DNA of 64,000 nucleotides from Hymenobacter plasmatis (GCF_020711255.1 NZ_JAJFAW010000003.1:186001-250000); one strand, 5' to 3'. Shown: positions 43,330 to 54,420, counted from the stretch's first letter. Program-made: numbers and translations. The notes: a model not told the origin generated them from the sequence alone.

Positions 43330-43884
43330 ATGTCGCCTTCCGAACCCCAATCCTTGCCCCTGGCCCTCCCGCCGCCCGCGCTGCCACGCTCCTGGCTGCG
43401 CCGCCGCGTGCTCGACCCGCTCTTCGACCTGCTCAGGTCCGGCCTGTCGCCTGAAAAGTTGGCGCTCACCGTGGGCTTGGGGGCGGCCGTGGGCCTGGTG
43501 CCCGCGTTGGGCATCACCACGGTGCTCAGTGCGGCCATTGCCTTGCGCCTGCGCCTGAACGTGGCCGCCATGCAGCTGGCCACGCACCTGATGACTGCCT
43601 TTCAGCTGGCGATGCTCATTCCGTTTCTGCGCGCCGGGGCCATCATCATGGGCCAGGGCAAGCAGGTGGCGCACCTCACCATTGACCGCCTGCGCCAGCT
43701 GATAGCGCACGAGGGGTGGGGCGCAGTGGGCCGCCTGCTGTGGCGGGCCGAAGTGGGCGCGCTTCTGTTGTGGGCCGCAGCGTCGGTGCCGCTCGTTGCG
43801 GTTGTCTATTTTGTGCTGCGCTCCGTGTTTCGGCGCGTCGCCCGGCGGCAGGCCGCAGCCGTCAGCGAGCAAACCGTGGCTTAA
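43330..43884 (+). CDS. DUF2062 membrane protein
   Basis: A 184-residue protein with the DUF2062 pattern: an N-terminal SPEKLALTVGLGAAVGLVPALG block (about 45-67), a hydrophobic AAAIALRLRLNVAAMQLATH stretch, and two further membrane segments to the C-terminus. In many bacteria this domain is coupled to glycosyltransferases or lipid metabolism, but it has no settled function. The ATG at 43330 is used; the frame is open seven codons further up to a GTG. Its stop overlaps the convergent reductase gene by 4 bp. Confidence 0.82.
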   Translation: MSPSEPQSLPLALPPPALPRSWLRRRVLDPLFDLLRSGLSPEKLALTVGLGAAVGLVPALGITTVLSAAIALRLRLNVAAMQLATHLMTAFQLAMLIPFLRAGAIIMGQGKQVAHLTIDRLRQLIAHEGWGAVGRLLWRAEVGALLLWAAASVPLVAVVYFVLRSVFRRVARRQAAAVSEQTVA

Positions 43885-44408
43885 AAAGCCAGCAGCGCCA
43901 CCGCCTGCTCCCGCAGCAGCTGGCGCGAAAGGTCGTGGTTGAGCTCGTCTTCCTTGTTTAAATCTTGCCCGATAAACGGTAGGCGCACGCGCTGGGGCAG
44001 CACGGCCGTGCCAAGGTACATGAGGATGTCGGTGAGGTGCGTCATGGCCAGCAGGCCGCCTTGGCCCCCATTGCTGAGGCCCACGAGCGCGGCCTTTTTC
44101 CCCCAGATGCCGCCCGGATATGGCAATCCGTCAATAAAAGCCTTCAGCACGCCGGGAAACGAGCCGTTGTATTCGGGGGTGATGATGACGATTTTATTGC
44201 CGGCATCGAGCATGCGGGCCAGGTGGTTGAACTCCGGGTTGGTGCCCACCTGGGCATATAGGGCCGTGGCGATGAAATCGACGGGCAGCTCGGCCAGGTC
44301 CAGGATTTGATTGGCGGCCCCCAGCTCGGTGAGCATAGCACTGTAGTAGTTGGCAATGCGGCGGGCGCGGGAGTTGGGCCGGTTCGTGCCAGCGAGGAGG
44401 GTTATCAA
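43881..44408 (-). CDS. NADPH-dependent FMN reductase
   Basis: A 175-residue flavodoxin-fold reductase of the YieF/ChrR/AzoB group, reducing FMN, quinones or xenobiotics with NAD(P)H. The phosphate-binding start is LLAGTNRPNSRA; TPEYNGSFPGVLKAFIDGL (about 75-95) is the diagnostic flavin-binding block and KKAALVGLSNGGQGG the second. The start is most likely TTG at 44408 (LITLLAGTN); the frame extends upstream without a stop but into unlikely residues. It ends with a 4-bp tail-to-tail overlap on the DUF2062 gene. Confidence 0.88.
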   Translation of the reverse strand: MITLLAGTNRPNSRARRIANYYSAMLTELGAANQILDLAELPVDFIATALYAQVGTNPEFNHLARMLDAGNKIVIITPEYNGSFPGVLKAFIDGLPYPGGIWGKKAALVGLSNGGQGGLLAMTHLTDILMYLGTAVLPQRVRLPFIGQDLNKEDELNHDLSRQLLREQAVALLAF

Positions 44409-44484
44409 AACGGAAGGGCGCAGTAAGAATAAGCTAGAGGACAACAGAAAACCCAAGTCAGGGTTTCGGCAGGGCAAAGCCGGC

Positions 44485-45717
44485 TCAACCTGTGGGGGCC
44501 GCGGCGGGCTGCTCCCGGCGGGCCGCCAGCCATGCCACTGCCGCCAAACACAGCGCAAACCACGCCCAGGGCAGGCGTAAATCCAACACCGACAGCCCAC
44601 CGAAAACCACGGCAGTCGAGAAGCTGGCCAGCGCCTGAAACGCCTGGTTCAAGCCAAAGATTTCGCCCCGGTCGGCCTCCGTAGTGTGGCGCGCCAGCCG
44701 GCCCTCCAGCAGCCCCTGAATCAGGGAGAGCGTGAGGCAATCGAGCGTGACCAGCACGTAGAAGGCGGCTTTGGAAGTGCCCACCAGCCCGTAGCCGAGC
44801 AGCACGGGCGTGCCCAGCACCGCGAGCCACACAACGGCGCGGCGCTGATTGAGGCGGTCGGCAAAGCGGGTGTAGAAAAAGTAATTCAACACAATGCTCA
44901 GGCTCCCGAAGTACATGAACAGGTAGGAAATACCCCGGGCATCAAGCTGCAGCTCGCCCATGCTCACAAACGGCACGAAGTAGAAATAGTAGCCCGTGCT
45001 GAGCGTGAGGGCTACTTGCGTGAGCACAATGCGCCGGATGCCGGGGTTGCTGGCGTTTTTGGCCTGCAGCCGGGCCCAGAGCGTGAGCGGGTTGATGGCC
45101 AGGCCCAATTCGGTGCGCAGCTCGGCGCCGCGCACGCCGTTGCGCTGCCGGTGGGTTTCGGGCAGCCAGAAGCTCAGCAGCACGTTCAGCGCCGCCAGCC
45201 CCACCGCCAGCCCAACTACGTAGCCCGCCTGCTGCCCCGCCGGCACCTGCAGCACCGTGAGCAGCAAGCCCGCCGCCATGGGCCCTAGTACAAAACCCAG
45301 CGAAATAATGGCGCCCTCAATGCCCAGGTTGCGAAACAGGCGCTCGGGCGGCGAAACATCGGTAATGGCCGAGCGCGCCGTGGCGTACATGCCGTTGGTG
45401 AGGCCATCGGAAGCCCGGTTCACAAAGTACAGACCGGCGCGCACCGGCAGCAGTAGGGTGTTGGCCAGCAGCGTGCCCGCGGCCGACAAGATGAAAATGG
45501 GCCGCCGCCCGTAGCCGTCGCTCAGCCGCCCCAGCAGCGGCGCCGAAAAGAGCTGCACCCCCAGAAACAAGCTGGTGCCCACCGACAGCCACAGCTGCGG
45601 CTCGCGCAGCCCCCGCACAAATTCCGGCATCACCGGCCCCACCGCCGCGCCCACCACCACATCCAGCAAAATGATGGCATACAGCAGCGGCAGCGTGCGG
45701 GCGGGTAGGGGAGGCAT
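44485..45717 (-). CDS. MFS transporter, TetA-like
   Basis: A 410-residue, 12-helix major facilitator protein. The A-motif between helices 2 and 3, GRLSDGYGRRPIFI, and the helix 1 block YAIILLDVVVGAAVGPVMPEF resemble tetracycline/multidrug:H+ antiporters of the DHA1 group. Residues GIEGAIISLGFVLGPMAAG form the helix 5 motif C typical of antiporters, so export of a drug or metabolite is more likely than uptake. Start ATG at 45717. No adjacent regulator is seen. Confidence 0.87.
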   Translation of the reverse strand: MPPLPARTLPLLYAIILLDVVVGAAVGPVMPEFVRGLREPQLWLSVGTSLFLGVQLFSAPLLGRLSDGYGRRPIFILSAAGTLLANTLLLPVRAGLYFVNRASDGLTNGMYATARSAITDVSPPERLFRNLGIEGAIISLGFVLGPMAAGLLLTVLQVPAGQQAGYVVGLAVGLAALNVLLSFWLPETHRQRNGVRGAELRTELGLAINPLTLWARLQAKNASNPGIRRIVLTQVALTLSTGYYFYFVPFVSMGELQLDARGISYLFMYFGSLSIVLNYFFYTRFADRLNQRRAVVWLAVLGTPVLLGYGLVGTSKAAFYVLVTLDCLTLSLIQGLLEGRLARHTTEADRGEIFGLNQAFQALASFSTAVVFGGLSVLDLRLPWAWFALCLAAVAWLAARREQPAAAPTG

Positions 45718-45898
45718 AAGGCAAAATAAGGCCCTAATCAACTGGTATTGGCCCTGCCCGGGCTCAACCGTAGCGGCAAGGAGGCAACCCCATTGGGCGG
45801 CGGCTCGTCTAACCGACCTTTGTTATAAAGGCACCAAGGAGCTGGCTAAATGCCCCTGGGCCTTTTATCCGAGCCGAAGTTGAGCTGATTTCTGCGCC

Positions 45899-45906
45899 TA
45901 CTTTTG
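45899..45906 (+). promoter_or_regulatory. -7 box of the second MFS gene
   Basis: TACTTTTG, an exact TAnnTTTG match, 38 bp before the ATG at 45945; TTG at 45880-45882 is a weak -33 candidate with 16-bp spacing. Confidence 0.5.
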
Positions 45907-45944
45907 TGGGCGGGTAGCGGGCTTGGTCGGTGCTTGTTTATGTT

Positions 45945-47102
45945 ATGAGTGAAGTATTGATACTGCCGCGCACGTCGCCCACGCGGGCGCGCATTGCCAT
46001 CGCGCTGTTCTTTTTTGTCTCGGGTTTTGGCTTTGCTACCTGGGCCTCGCGCATCCCTATTATTCAGCACCAGCTTGGGCTGAACGAAGCCCAGCTTGGG
46101 GCCGTGCTGCTGGCCCTGCCGGCCGGCCTGATGCTGACCCTGCCCGTGACGGGAAAGCTGCTGCAGCACTTCAGCAGCCGGCAGGTGATGCTGGTGGGAG
46201 CAGTGTTTTTCAACATGGCCCTGGGCCTGCTGGGCTTTGCCGAGCACACCTGGCAGCTGGCGGTGCTGCTGTTCTGCTTCGGCTCGTCGCGCAATCTGCT
46301 CAACCTCTCCGTGAATGCGCAGTCGGTGGGCGTGCAGGCTATGTACGGTCGGTCCATCATCGCCACGTTTCACGGCATCTGGAGCGTGGCGGGCTTTGCG
46401 GCCGCCGGCCTTGGGGCGCTGCTAATCAAGAGCGACGTGCCAACTGCCTTCCACTTTGTAGCTGTTTCGGTGGTGCTCACGACTGCGGCGCTGCTGTTTT
46501 TTCCAGGCAGCCTGCCGTTGCCGCCCTCGCCGCGCGCCCGGTCACCCTTTTCCTGGCCCGAAAAAACCGTGCTCAAGTACGGCCTCATCACCTTTGCGTC
46601 CATGGCCTGCGAAGGCACTTTCTACGACTGGAGCGGCGTGTACTTCGCCCAGGCCGTGCACGCGCCCAAGAACGTGGCGCCCTTTGGCTTCGCTATCTAC
46701 ATGGTGGCCATGACCTCCGGGCGCTTCCTGGGCGACTGGCTCGTGGGCCGCTTCGGCATCAAACCCATCCTGCAAGCCAGCGGCGTACTCATGAGCACGG
46801 GCCTGCTCATGGCCGCCGCCTTTCCCACGCCCTTGCTGGCGGGCCTGGGCTTCGTGCTGGGCGGCCTTGGGGTTTCGTGCGTAGTGCCGCTGGTGTTTAG
46901 CCTCGTCGGCAAGGCCAACCCGCTGGGGGCCGGCACCGCCATCGCCTCAGTATCCACCGTCAGCTACTTTGGCTTCCTGATGGTGCCGCCGCTGGTGGGT
47001 TTCGTCGCTAAAGCCGCTAACCTGCGATGGTCGTTTGCGCTGGTGGCCCTGTTGGGTGGCTTGGTAATTTGGATGGTGCCCAAGCTTCGAGATGAGGCTT
47101 GA
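45945..47102 (+). CDS. MFS transporter, FucP/YbjJ-like
   Basis: A 385-residue, 12-helix transporter. Helix 1 carries FFFVSGFGFATWASRIPIIQHQLGLNEAQLG, the pattern of the YbjJ-like MFS group. Later blocks SMACEGTFYDWSGVYF (helix 7) and GLGVSCVVPLVFSLVGKAN (helix 10) are also typical of that group. The substrate is unknown. ATG at 45945. It is divergent from the TetA-like gene, and a palindromic repeat with an internal terminator follows. Confidence 0.85.
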   Translation: MSEVLILPRTSPTRARIAIALFFFVSGFGFATWASRIPIIQHQLGLNEAQLGAVLLALPAGLMLTLPVTGKLLQHFSSRQVMLVGAVFFNMALGLLGFAEHTWQLAVLLFCFGSSRNLLNLSVNAQSVGVQAMYGRSIIATFHGIWSVAGFAAAGLGALLIKSDVPTAFHFVAVSVVLTTAALLFFPGSLPLPPSPRARSPFSWPEKTVLKYGLITFASMACEGTFYDWSGVYFAQAVHAPKNVAPFGFAIYMVAMTSGRFLGDWLVGRFGIKPILQASGVLMSTGLLMAAAFPTPLLAGLGFVLGGLGVSCVVPLVFSLVGKANPLGAGTAIASVSTVSYFGFLMVPPLVGFVAKAANLRWSFALVALLGGLVIWMVPKLRDEA

Positions 47103-47137
47103 GTAGCGGAGTGGGCTTGGGAGGCCTTAGCCGTGGC

Positions 47138-47294
47138 ACCTCACCCCCGGCCCCTCTGCAATAGAGAGGGGAGCCTGACGATAATCCATTAAGAAGCCCC
47201 AACTCAATTGAACTGGGGCCTTCTGTTTTTAGAAATTGAGCTAAAATTTGAGCCGTGGCTCCCCTCTCTATTGCAGAGGGGCCGGGGGTGAGGT
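47138..47294. repeat. Family 2 palindromic repeat, perfect 38-bp arms
   Basis: The arms 47138-47175 and 47257-47294 are exact reverse complements; they begin ACCTCACCCCCGGCCCCTCT. The 81-bp centre contains a terminator but no gene. The same arm family brackets the DUF559 gene at 27.2-27.8 kb. Confidence 0.95.
47192..47230 (+). terminator. Terminator inside the family 2 repeat
   Basis: AGAAGCCCCA pairs with TGGGGCCTTCT (one bulge) around an inner TCAATTGA dyad, followed by GTTTTT. It probably ends the MFS transcript. Confidence 0.7.
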
Positions 47295-47323
47295 TCCCCA
47301 CGAGGCGAGCTTCCTCGCGGCAC

Positions 47324-47356
47324 AAAAAAAGCGCGACGGTTTCCCATCGCGCTTTC
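47324..47356 (-). terminator. Terminator of the sdhCAB operon
   Basis: On the minus strand GAAAGCGCGAT and its partner TCGCGCTTTTTTT form a stem with a T7 tract. It lies 20 bp beyond the sdhB stop. Confidence 0.85.
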
Positions 47357-47376
47357 CTAAAACTAGTGCATTGTGC

Positions 47377-48162
47377 TTACGCCAGGTTGTTCGACGTAGC
47401 CTTGGCTACGATAAACTCACGGTTCAGCATGGCAATGTTCTCAAGCGAAATGCCCACGGGGCACTCAGCAGCGCAGGAACCGATGTTAGTGCAGGCACCA
47501 AAGCCTTCCTTGTCCATCTGGGCTACCATGTTTTCCACGCGAGTCTTGCGCTCGGCGTGGCCCTGGGGCAACAGCGCGAGCTGCGAAACCTTGGCCGAAA
47601 CAAACAGCATGGCCGAGGCATTCTTGCAGGCCGCTACGCAGGCGCCGCAGGCAATGCAGGTAGCCGCTTCAAACGCGCGGTCGGCAATTTCCTTGGGCAC
47701 CGGAATCTCGTTGCCATCGGGCACGCCGCCGGTATTCACGCTGATGTAGCCACCGGCCTGAATGATGCGGTCGAAGGCCGAGCGGTCTACGCTCAGGTCT
47801 TTGTTGACTGGGAAAGCGTTGGCGCGCCAGGGCTCGATGGTGATGGTGTCGCCATCCGAGAACTTGCGCATGTGCAGCTGGCAGGTGGTGGTGCCCTTCT
47901 CAGGCCCGTGGCTGCGGCCGTTGATGAACAAGTCGCACGAGCCGCAGATGCCTTCGCGGCAGTCGTGGTCGAACGCTACCGGGTCTTCGCCGGCGTGCAG
48001 CAGGTCTTCGTTGAGCACGTCGAGCATTTCCAGGAACGACATCTCGGGCGAAATGTCCTTCACTTTGTACTCCACAATACGTCCTTCGGTGTTGCGGTTG
48101 GGCTGCCGCCACACGTTCAGGGTCAGGTTCATCGGTTTGGCGTTGGGATTGGAGCCGGCCAT
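47377..48162 (-). CDS. sdhB: Succinate dehydrogenase/fumarate reductase iron-sulfur subunit
   Basis: A 261-residue electron-transfer subunit of complex II. The [2Fe-2S] site is [17 protein letters not shown] with the last Cys in TTTCQLH. The C-terminal domain carries the [4Fe-4S] block [13 protein letters not shown] (C-x2-C-x2-C-x3-C-type) and [15 protein letters not shown] for the third cluster. It passes electrons from SdhA flavin to the menaquinone site in SdhC on the inner membrane. It is the last gene of sdhCAB, but a REP-like repeat separates it from sdhA. Confidence 0.97.
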   Translation of the reverse strand: MAGSNPNAKPMNLTLNVWRQPNRNTEGRIVEYKVKDISPEMSFLEMLDVLNEDLLHAGEDPVAFDHDCREGICGSCDLFINGRSHGPEKGTTTCQLHMRKFSDGDTITIEPWRANAFPVNKDLSVDRSAFDRIIQAGGYISVNTGGVPDGNEIPVPKEIADRAFEAATCIACGACVAACKNASAMLFVSAKVSQLALLPQGHAERKTRVENMVAQMDKEGFGACTNIGSCAAECPVGISLENIAMLNREFIVAKATSNNLA

Positions 48163-48179
48163 ATAGTTAGTTCTCGTTT

Positions 48180-48279
48180 GTCATGCTGAGCCTGCGAAGC
48201 ATCTACCCCCGCATGGGCTCGTTGGGTTGGTAATGAAACTGGCGCTGGCGTGAGAAGATGCTTCCTTCGTCAGCATGAC
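48180..48279. repeat. REP-like family 1, copy inside the sdh operon
   Basis: A left arm GTCATGCTGAGCCTGCGAAG (48180-48199) and continuing bases pair imperfectly with the right arm AGATGCTTCCTTCGTCAGCA ending at 48279. It occupies almost the whole 126-bp gap between sdhA and sdhB. Confidence 0.8.
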
Positions 48280-48288
48280 AGGTGATTC

Positions 48289-50223
<1,935 letters not shown>

Positions 50224-50325
50224 AGAATGACTGATTGAAGGAGAGACTGAGTGAACCGTGGTAAGTACAACAGCGGAACCGGGCAGGTGTTAGCCCAGGC
50301 CAGCCATTTTACGGCACATTATCAA

Positions 50326-51078
50326 TTAGAAAGCCGAGGCCACGGTGTGAACGAAAGTCGGCGCGTTCAACGCCAGTTCGCCCAGGTCATTCGTGAACAG
50401 GAAAAAGTATAACGGCATGGCGGCAAAGCCGGCCGACACCACCACGGCAAACACGTAGCCGGCGTACTTAATAAGTGGCATGTACTTGCGGTGGTTCAGG
50501 CCCAGGGTCTGGAAGCCCGAGCGGAAGCCGTGCCACAGGTGATAACCGAGGCTAATCTGGGCGGCCACGTAGAGCAGCACATACCACCAGATGTGGAACG
50601 AGGATACCACGGCCATGTATAGGTTGTCGTAATCGCGGTATTCGGGGTTGTCGCCGCCCATTTTCTCCAGGCCACCGAAGCGGGCGCGCCAGAAGAAGTT
50701 GTAGAGGTGCACAATCAGGAAAATCAGGATGATGGAGCCCAGGATGCCCATGTTGCGGGACGTCCACTCCGAGTTCTGCTCGGCTTTCCACTGCGCGTAG
50801 CCGTGGCCGCGGGCGGCCTTGTTGCGGCGCGTGAGAGCAAAGGCCTCGTAAATGTGAAAGCCAAAACCCAGCACCAGGCCCCACTCGATGGTGCGGATAA
50901 CCGGGTTGGTGCCCATGAAGTGGGAGTAGGCGTTAAACGCGGCCCCACCGTCGTGCTTGAATAACTGCAGGTTTCCTACAAGGTGGACCACCAGGAACGT
51001 GCACAGAAACAGGCCCGTGAGGGACATGATTAGCTTCCGGCCGATGCTGCTGGTTAATGTTTTTGTTATCCAACTCAT
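50326..51078 (-). CDS. sdhC: Succinate dehydrogenase cytochrome b subunit
   Basis: A 250-residue membrane anchor of the type B family with five hydrophobic helices and haem-ligand histidines such as in FLVVHLVGN, FGFHIYEA, IVHLYNFFWR and LGYHLWHGF. It binds di-haem b and menaquinone, and the anchor is a single protein instead of the SdhC/SdhD pair. It is the first gene of sdhCAB, 102 bp upstream of sdhA. A textbook promoter lies 44-75 bp upstream of the start. Confidence 0.95.
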   Translation of the reverse strand: MSWITKTLTSSIGRKLIMSLTGLFLCTFLVVHLVGNLQLFKHDGGAAFNAYSHFMGTNPVIRTIEWGLVLGFGFHIYEAFALTRRNKAARGHGYAQWKAEQNSEWTSRNMGILGSIILIFLIVHLYNFFWRARFGGLEKMGGDNPEYRDYDNLYMAVVSSFHIWWYVLLYVAAQISLGYHLWHGFRSGFQTLGLNHRKYMPLIKYAGYVFAVVVSAGFAAMPLYFFLFTNDLGELALNAPTFVHTVASAF

Positions 51079-51121
51079 ATAGTAGCCAAACTGAGGAAAT
51101 GAAGAGGTGTGTTTATGGTGC

Positions 51122-51153
51122 CAAAGGTAGGCCCCGCCCGCTAACCGAACAAA
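51122..51153 (-). promoter_or_regulatory. sdhCAB promoter, full Bacteroidota -33/-7 pair
   Basis: On the minus strand TTTG (51150-51153) is followed by a 20-bp spacer and TACCTTTG (51122-51129), matching the TTTG-N19/20-TAnnTTTG consensus in both elements. The predicted leader of sdhC is about 35 bases. Confidence 0.75.
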
Positions 51154-51394
51154 GTGCCGGGGTAATTAGCGGCGCTGGGGAACTCTTTTCAAAAAACAAT
51201 GCACGGCGTGGTGAATCTATCCGCTTCATGCATCGTTTACCCGCACAGGCGCGTTATGTCTTTACTATGTCTTACTAGGACGATTTGCTGGTAAGATAAC
51301 CCGTTCCGGGTGCTAAATGTTAGGTTTCTACTGCCGTTTAGCTGCGGCAGTCAGGACTTGAGCTGTACTGGTTTTTACTTGTTATCAGGTTGGT
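51154..51394. other. Leader region of the first surface-protein gene
   Basis: Gene-free. Holds a 7-bp hairpin ACTGCCG/CGGCAGT (about 51330-51351), a TTGAGCT motif at 51358-51364, and just before the ATG the string AGGTTGGTATGATA, shared exactly with the leader of the paralogue at 54622. Confidence 0.4.
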
Positions 51395-54361
51395 ATGATA
51401 CACTTTACACTACCTCGGGTATGGGGGCTGGCGCGGGTAGTGCTGGTCGTACTGGCTGGGCTGGGCCTGCTGCCGCAGGCCGCCTGGGCCAGCCACCTCC
51501 GGGCGGGCGACATTCAGGCCAAGGTCGACACCACGGCCAACCCCAACCCGCGGCGTGTGTTTTTCAAGATGGTGCTTTATACCGACAACGCGTCGAGTGT
51601 AAAACAGCCCACCGCGACCATCTTTTTTGGGGATGGCACGTCGAGCTGCAAAGACGGGATACCCCGCCTGGGCGGCGAGCGGCCCATCCCGGGCAGTCCC
51701 GATACCAGCCTCAACATCTACCTGTTTGAGCACACCTTTCCTGCGGCCGGTAGCTACGTGGTTAGCTTCATCGGAGAGAACCGCAACCGGGGCGTGCTGA
51801 ACATGGACCAGTCCGACAACCAGTCGTTCTACATCAGCACGCGCATCACGCTGGACCCGGCCCTTGGGCTGAACCACTCGCCCGTGCTCACCGCGCCGGC
51901 CGTAGACAAAGCTGGAGTGAGCCAAGTATTCTTGCACAACCCGGCCGCCTACGATGCCGATGGTGACTCGCTGGCCTTTCATCTGCGCAGCAGCCAGTGG
52001 GTGCCGGCCGGCATTGATGGGACAGTTGGAGGGGCACCCTGCGCCGGCTCCGGCGCTGGTACCGGCAACAACCAGCCGGCTCCTCAAACCACCATCAACT
52101 TTCACCTTCCCAACGACCTTATCATCACAGGTTCCAGCAACCCGCCGGTGCAGGTATTCTACAATGGGGTGCCGCCTGGCAGGATAGGCGACGCCGCCAT
52201 CTTCGTGCAGGACGTGAACACCGGCCAAATTACGTGGAATGCGCCGGTCAAACCAGGGTTCTACAACGTGGCGATGGTGATAGAAGAGTGGCGACGCACG
52301 CCGCTGGGCCGGCGCCTGATTGGCGAGGTCATTCGCGACATGCAGATTATCGTGTCGGCTACAAATAACATCCGGCCAACCCTGACTATCCCGGCCGACA
52401 TCTGCGTGATTGCTGGCCAGCCCGTCACGGGCCAGGTCTCGGCCGTCGACGGCGAGGCGCCGGGCAGCACGGCCCCGACGCCCATCAGCTTGTTTGCTTA
52501 CTCGGGCATCATTCCCCCCGCCACGTTCCGGCAGACGACCCAGGGACCGCCGGTGGCCCAGGGCACGTTCTCCTGGCAGACCGACTGCAGCAACGTGGCC
52601 CGCCTGCCTTATCTGGTCGTCTTTAAAGCCCAGGATACGCCCAGCCCGTCGCCAACTAACCCGCCGCTGATTGACGAGAAGACCTGGCGCATTACCGTCA
52701 TCGGGCCCGCGCCCCAAAACCTGCGGGCCACCCCCACGGTGGGCACGGGCACCAACCCCAACAGTGTGCGGCTGGACTGGAATACCTACCAGTGCGCCAA
52801 CGCCTCGCGCATCTACATCTACCGGAAAATAAACCCGTCTAATTTCCAGCCCGGGCCCTGCGAAACCGGCATTCCCCCCTCGGCAGGCTACACCCTGGTG
52901 GGCTCTGTGCCTGCCAATGCCACCACTTTCACCGACAACAACACTAGCCCCAACGGCACGGTGCTGGGCCTTGACCGGGGCCAGACGTACTGCTACCGCA
53001 TCTACGCCGAGTTTCCGCTGCCGGCCGGTGGGGCCAGCATTGCCTCGCAGGAGGCCTGTACCTCGTTCCCCGGCGCTGCCTCCCGGCTGGTGAAGGTGGA
53101 CGTGGAGAACACCGGCGTGACCACCGGGCAAATTCAGGTGTGCTGGACCAAGCCGCGCCAAGCCCCTGGCACCACGCTCGATGGCGCCCCCAGCTATGTA
53201 CTCTCGCGTGGGGAAGGACAGGCACCGACCACTTTTGCCACGATTGCCACCATCACGACGCTGGCCGATACGTGCTTTACCGACACCGGTATCAACACGC
53301 AGGACAAGCAGTTTACTTATAAGCTGGAGTTTGTGCGCACGTTTCCGCCGTCCGATAACCGGGCCCCCATCCGGGAGGCGGCGCCCACGGCCAGCAGCGT
53401 GCGCACCACCGCCGTGCCTGCCAACGTGGCCGCCACGGGCGTGACGGTGAGCTGGACCTACAATGTGCCCTGGGACAACACAGCCAAGCCAGCAGCTATA
53501 TACCGCCGTACCGGCAACACGGGCGGCTTCGCGCGCATTAACACCGCCCCAACCACCGCCACCGGTGGCACTTACCAGGACAATGACCCGGCTTTGCGCA
53601 AAGGCGAAACCTACTGCTACTACGTGCAGACCGATGGCCAGTACCCGGGCATCAGTTACCTCAGCTCGCTCCTGAACCGGAGCCAGGTGCAGTGCCTGGT
53701 GCTCACCAGCCCACCGTGCAAGCCGGTGCTTTCGCTGCGGGCGACGAACTGCGACAGCCTGGCCGGGCTGGCCGAGTTCCCGACCCTGACCCAGCGCTAC
53801 GCCAACCGCCTGAGCTGGAGCCTGAGCGCCTTGCCGGCCGGCTGCGACGCCACCATCGCCTCCTACCGCCTCTACTACCGGCCCACGCCCACCGGGCCCT
53901 TCGCCCTGCTGGCCACCACCGCGCAGACTTCCTACACGCACGCCGACCTGGAGTTTTCCGGCGGCTGCTACGCCGTGCAGGCCGTGGCCCCGAGCGGGCT
54001 GGTGAGCGACACGAGCAACGTGGCCTGCCAGGACAACTGCGTCTTTTTCAAGCTGCCCAACATCTTCACCCCCAACGGCGACAACCAGAACGCCGTGTTC
54101 CGGCCCAAGAACTACAGCCCCATCCGGCGCATCCACTTCCAGGCCTTCAACCGCTGGGGCGTGAAAGTCTTCGAGAACACGACCACCGCCGCCGACCGCG
54201 TGCTCATCAACTGGGACGGCGGCGGGCCCGTCTCTGAAGCGGGTGGGGGCACGGCGCCCATGGTATCGGACGGCATCTATTATTACCTCGCGGAGGTGGA
54301 GTTTGCCGACTTTGCCAACACCAAGCGCACCTACAAGGGCTGGGTGGAAGTGGTGCGCTGA
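51395..54361 (+). CDS. Surface protein with type B (CHU_C) type IX secretion domain, paralogue 1
   Basis: A 988-residue exported protein. A signal peptide (about 32 residues, ending AWA-SHLRAGDI) precedes a first domain (35-165) with SHLRAGDIQAKVDT, then a region with cadherin/PKD-like strands (SPVLTAPAVDKAGVSQVFLHN, up to about 430), then fibronectin type III-like modules (about 440-870), each with the pattern VSWTYNVPW and TYCYYV. The last 95 residues are the gliding-motility-associated C-terminal domain (PNIFTPNGDNQNAVFRP, then FNRWGVKVFEN, to KGWVEVVR), which directs it through the type IX system to the surface. It is followed by a terminator and then a close paralogue. Confidence 0.88.
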   Translation: MIHFTLPRVWGLARVVLVVLAGLGLLPQAAWASHLRAGDIQAKVDTTANPNPRRVFFKMVLYTDNASSVKQPTATIFFGDGTSSCKDGIPRLGGERPIPGSPDTSLNIYLFEHTFPAAGSYVVSFIGENRNRGVLNMDQSDNQSFYISTRITLDPALGLNHSPVLTAPAVDKAGVSQVFLHNPAAYDADGDSLAFHLRSSQWVPAGIDGTVGGAPCAGSGAGTGNNQPAPQTTINFHLPNDLIITGSSNPPVQVFYNGVPPGRIGDAAIFVQDVNTGQITWNAPVKPGFYNVAMVIEEWRRTPLGRRLIGEVIRDMQIIVSATNNIRPTLTIPADICVIAGQPVTGQVSAVDGEAPGSTAPTPISLFAYSGIIPPATFRQTTQGPPVAQGTFSWQTDCSNVARLPYLVVFKAQDTPSPSPTNPPLIDEKTWRITVIGPAPQNLRATPTVGTGTNPNSVRLDWNTYQCANASRIYIYRKINPSNFQPGPCETGIPPSAGYTLVGSVPANATTFTDNNTSPNGTVLGLDRGQTYCYRIYAEFPLPAGGASIASQEACTSFPGAASRLVKVDVENTGVTTGQIQVCWTKPRQAPGTTLDGAPSYVLSRGEGQAPTTFATIATITTLADTCFTDTGINTQDKQFTYKLEFVRTFPPSDNRAPIREAAPTASSVRTTAVPANVAATGVTVSWTYNVPWDNTAKPAAIYRRTGNTGGFARINTAPTTATGGTYQDNDPALRKGETYCYYVQTDGQYPGISYLSSLLNRSQVQCLVLTSPPCKPVLSLRATNCDSLAGLAEFPTLTQRYANRLSWSLSALPAGCDATIASYRLYYRPTPTGPFALLATTAQTSYTHADLEFSGGCYAVQAVAPSGLVSDTSNVACQDNCVFFKLPNIFTPNGDNQNAVFRPKNYSPIRRIHFQAFNRWGVKVFENTTTAADRVLINWDGGGPVSEAGGGTAPMVSDGIYYYLAEVEFADFANTKRTYKGWVEVVR
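53711..54234 (+). repeat. Near-identical 3' segment shared with the paralogue
   Basis: 524 bp matching 56926-57449 with five substitutions by direct comparison; similarity drops sharply outside both ends. Confidence 0.95.
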
Positions 54362-54390
54362 CGTATCAACCATTTGGTATATAAAAATAA

Positions 54391-54420
54391 AAGGCCGTTC
54401 CTGTAGGAACGGCCTTTTTT
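54391..54420. terminator. Terminator after paralogue 1
   Basis: AAGGCCGTTCCTG pairs with TAGGAACGGCCTT, then T6. Bidirectional in form; 30 bp after the stop. Confidence 0.9.

Noticed and set aside
51410..54373. A 987-codon frame antisense to the first surface protein
   Set aside because: Same composition artefact; the plus strand has signal peptide, modules and secretion domain.
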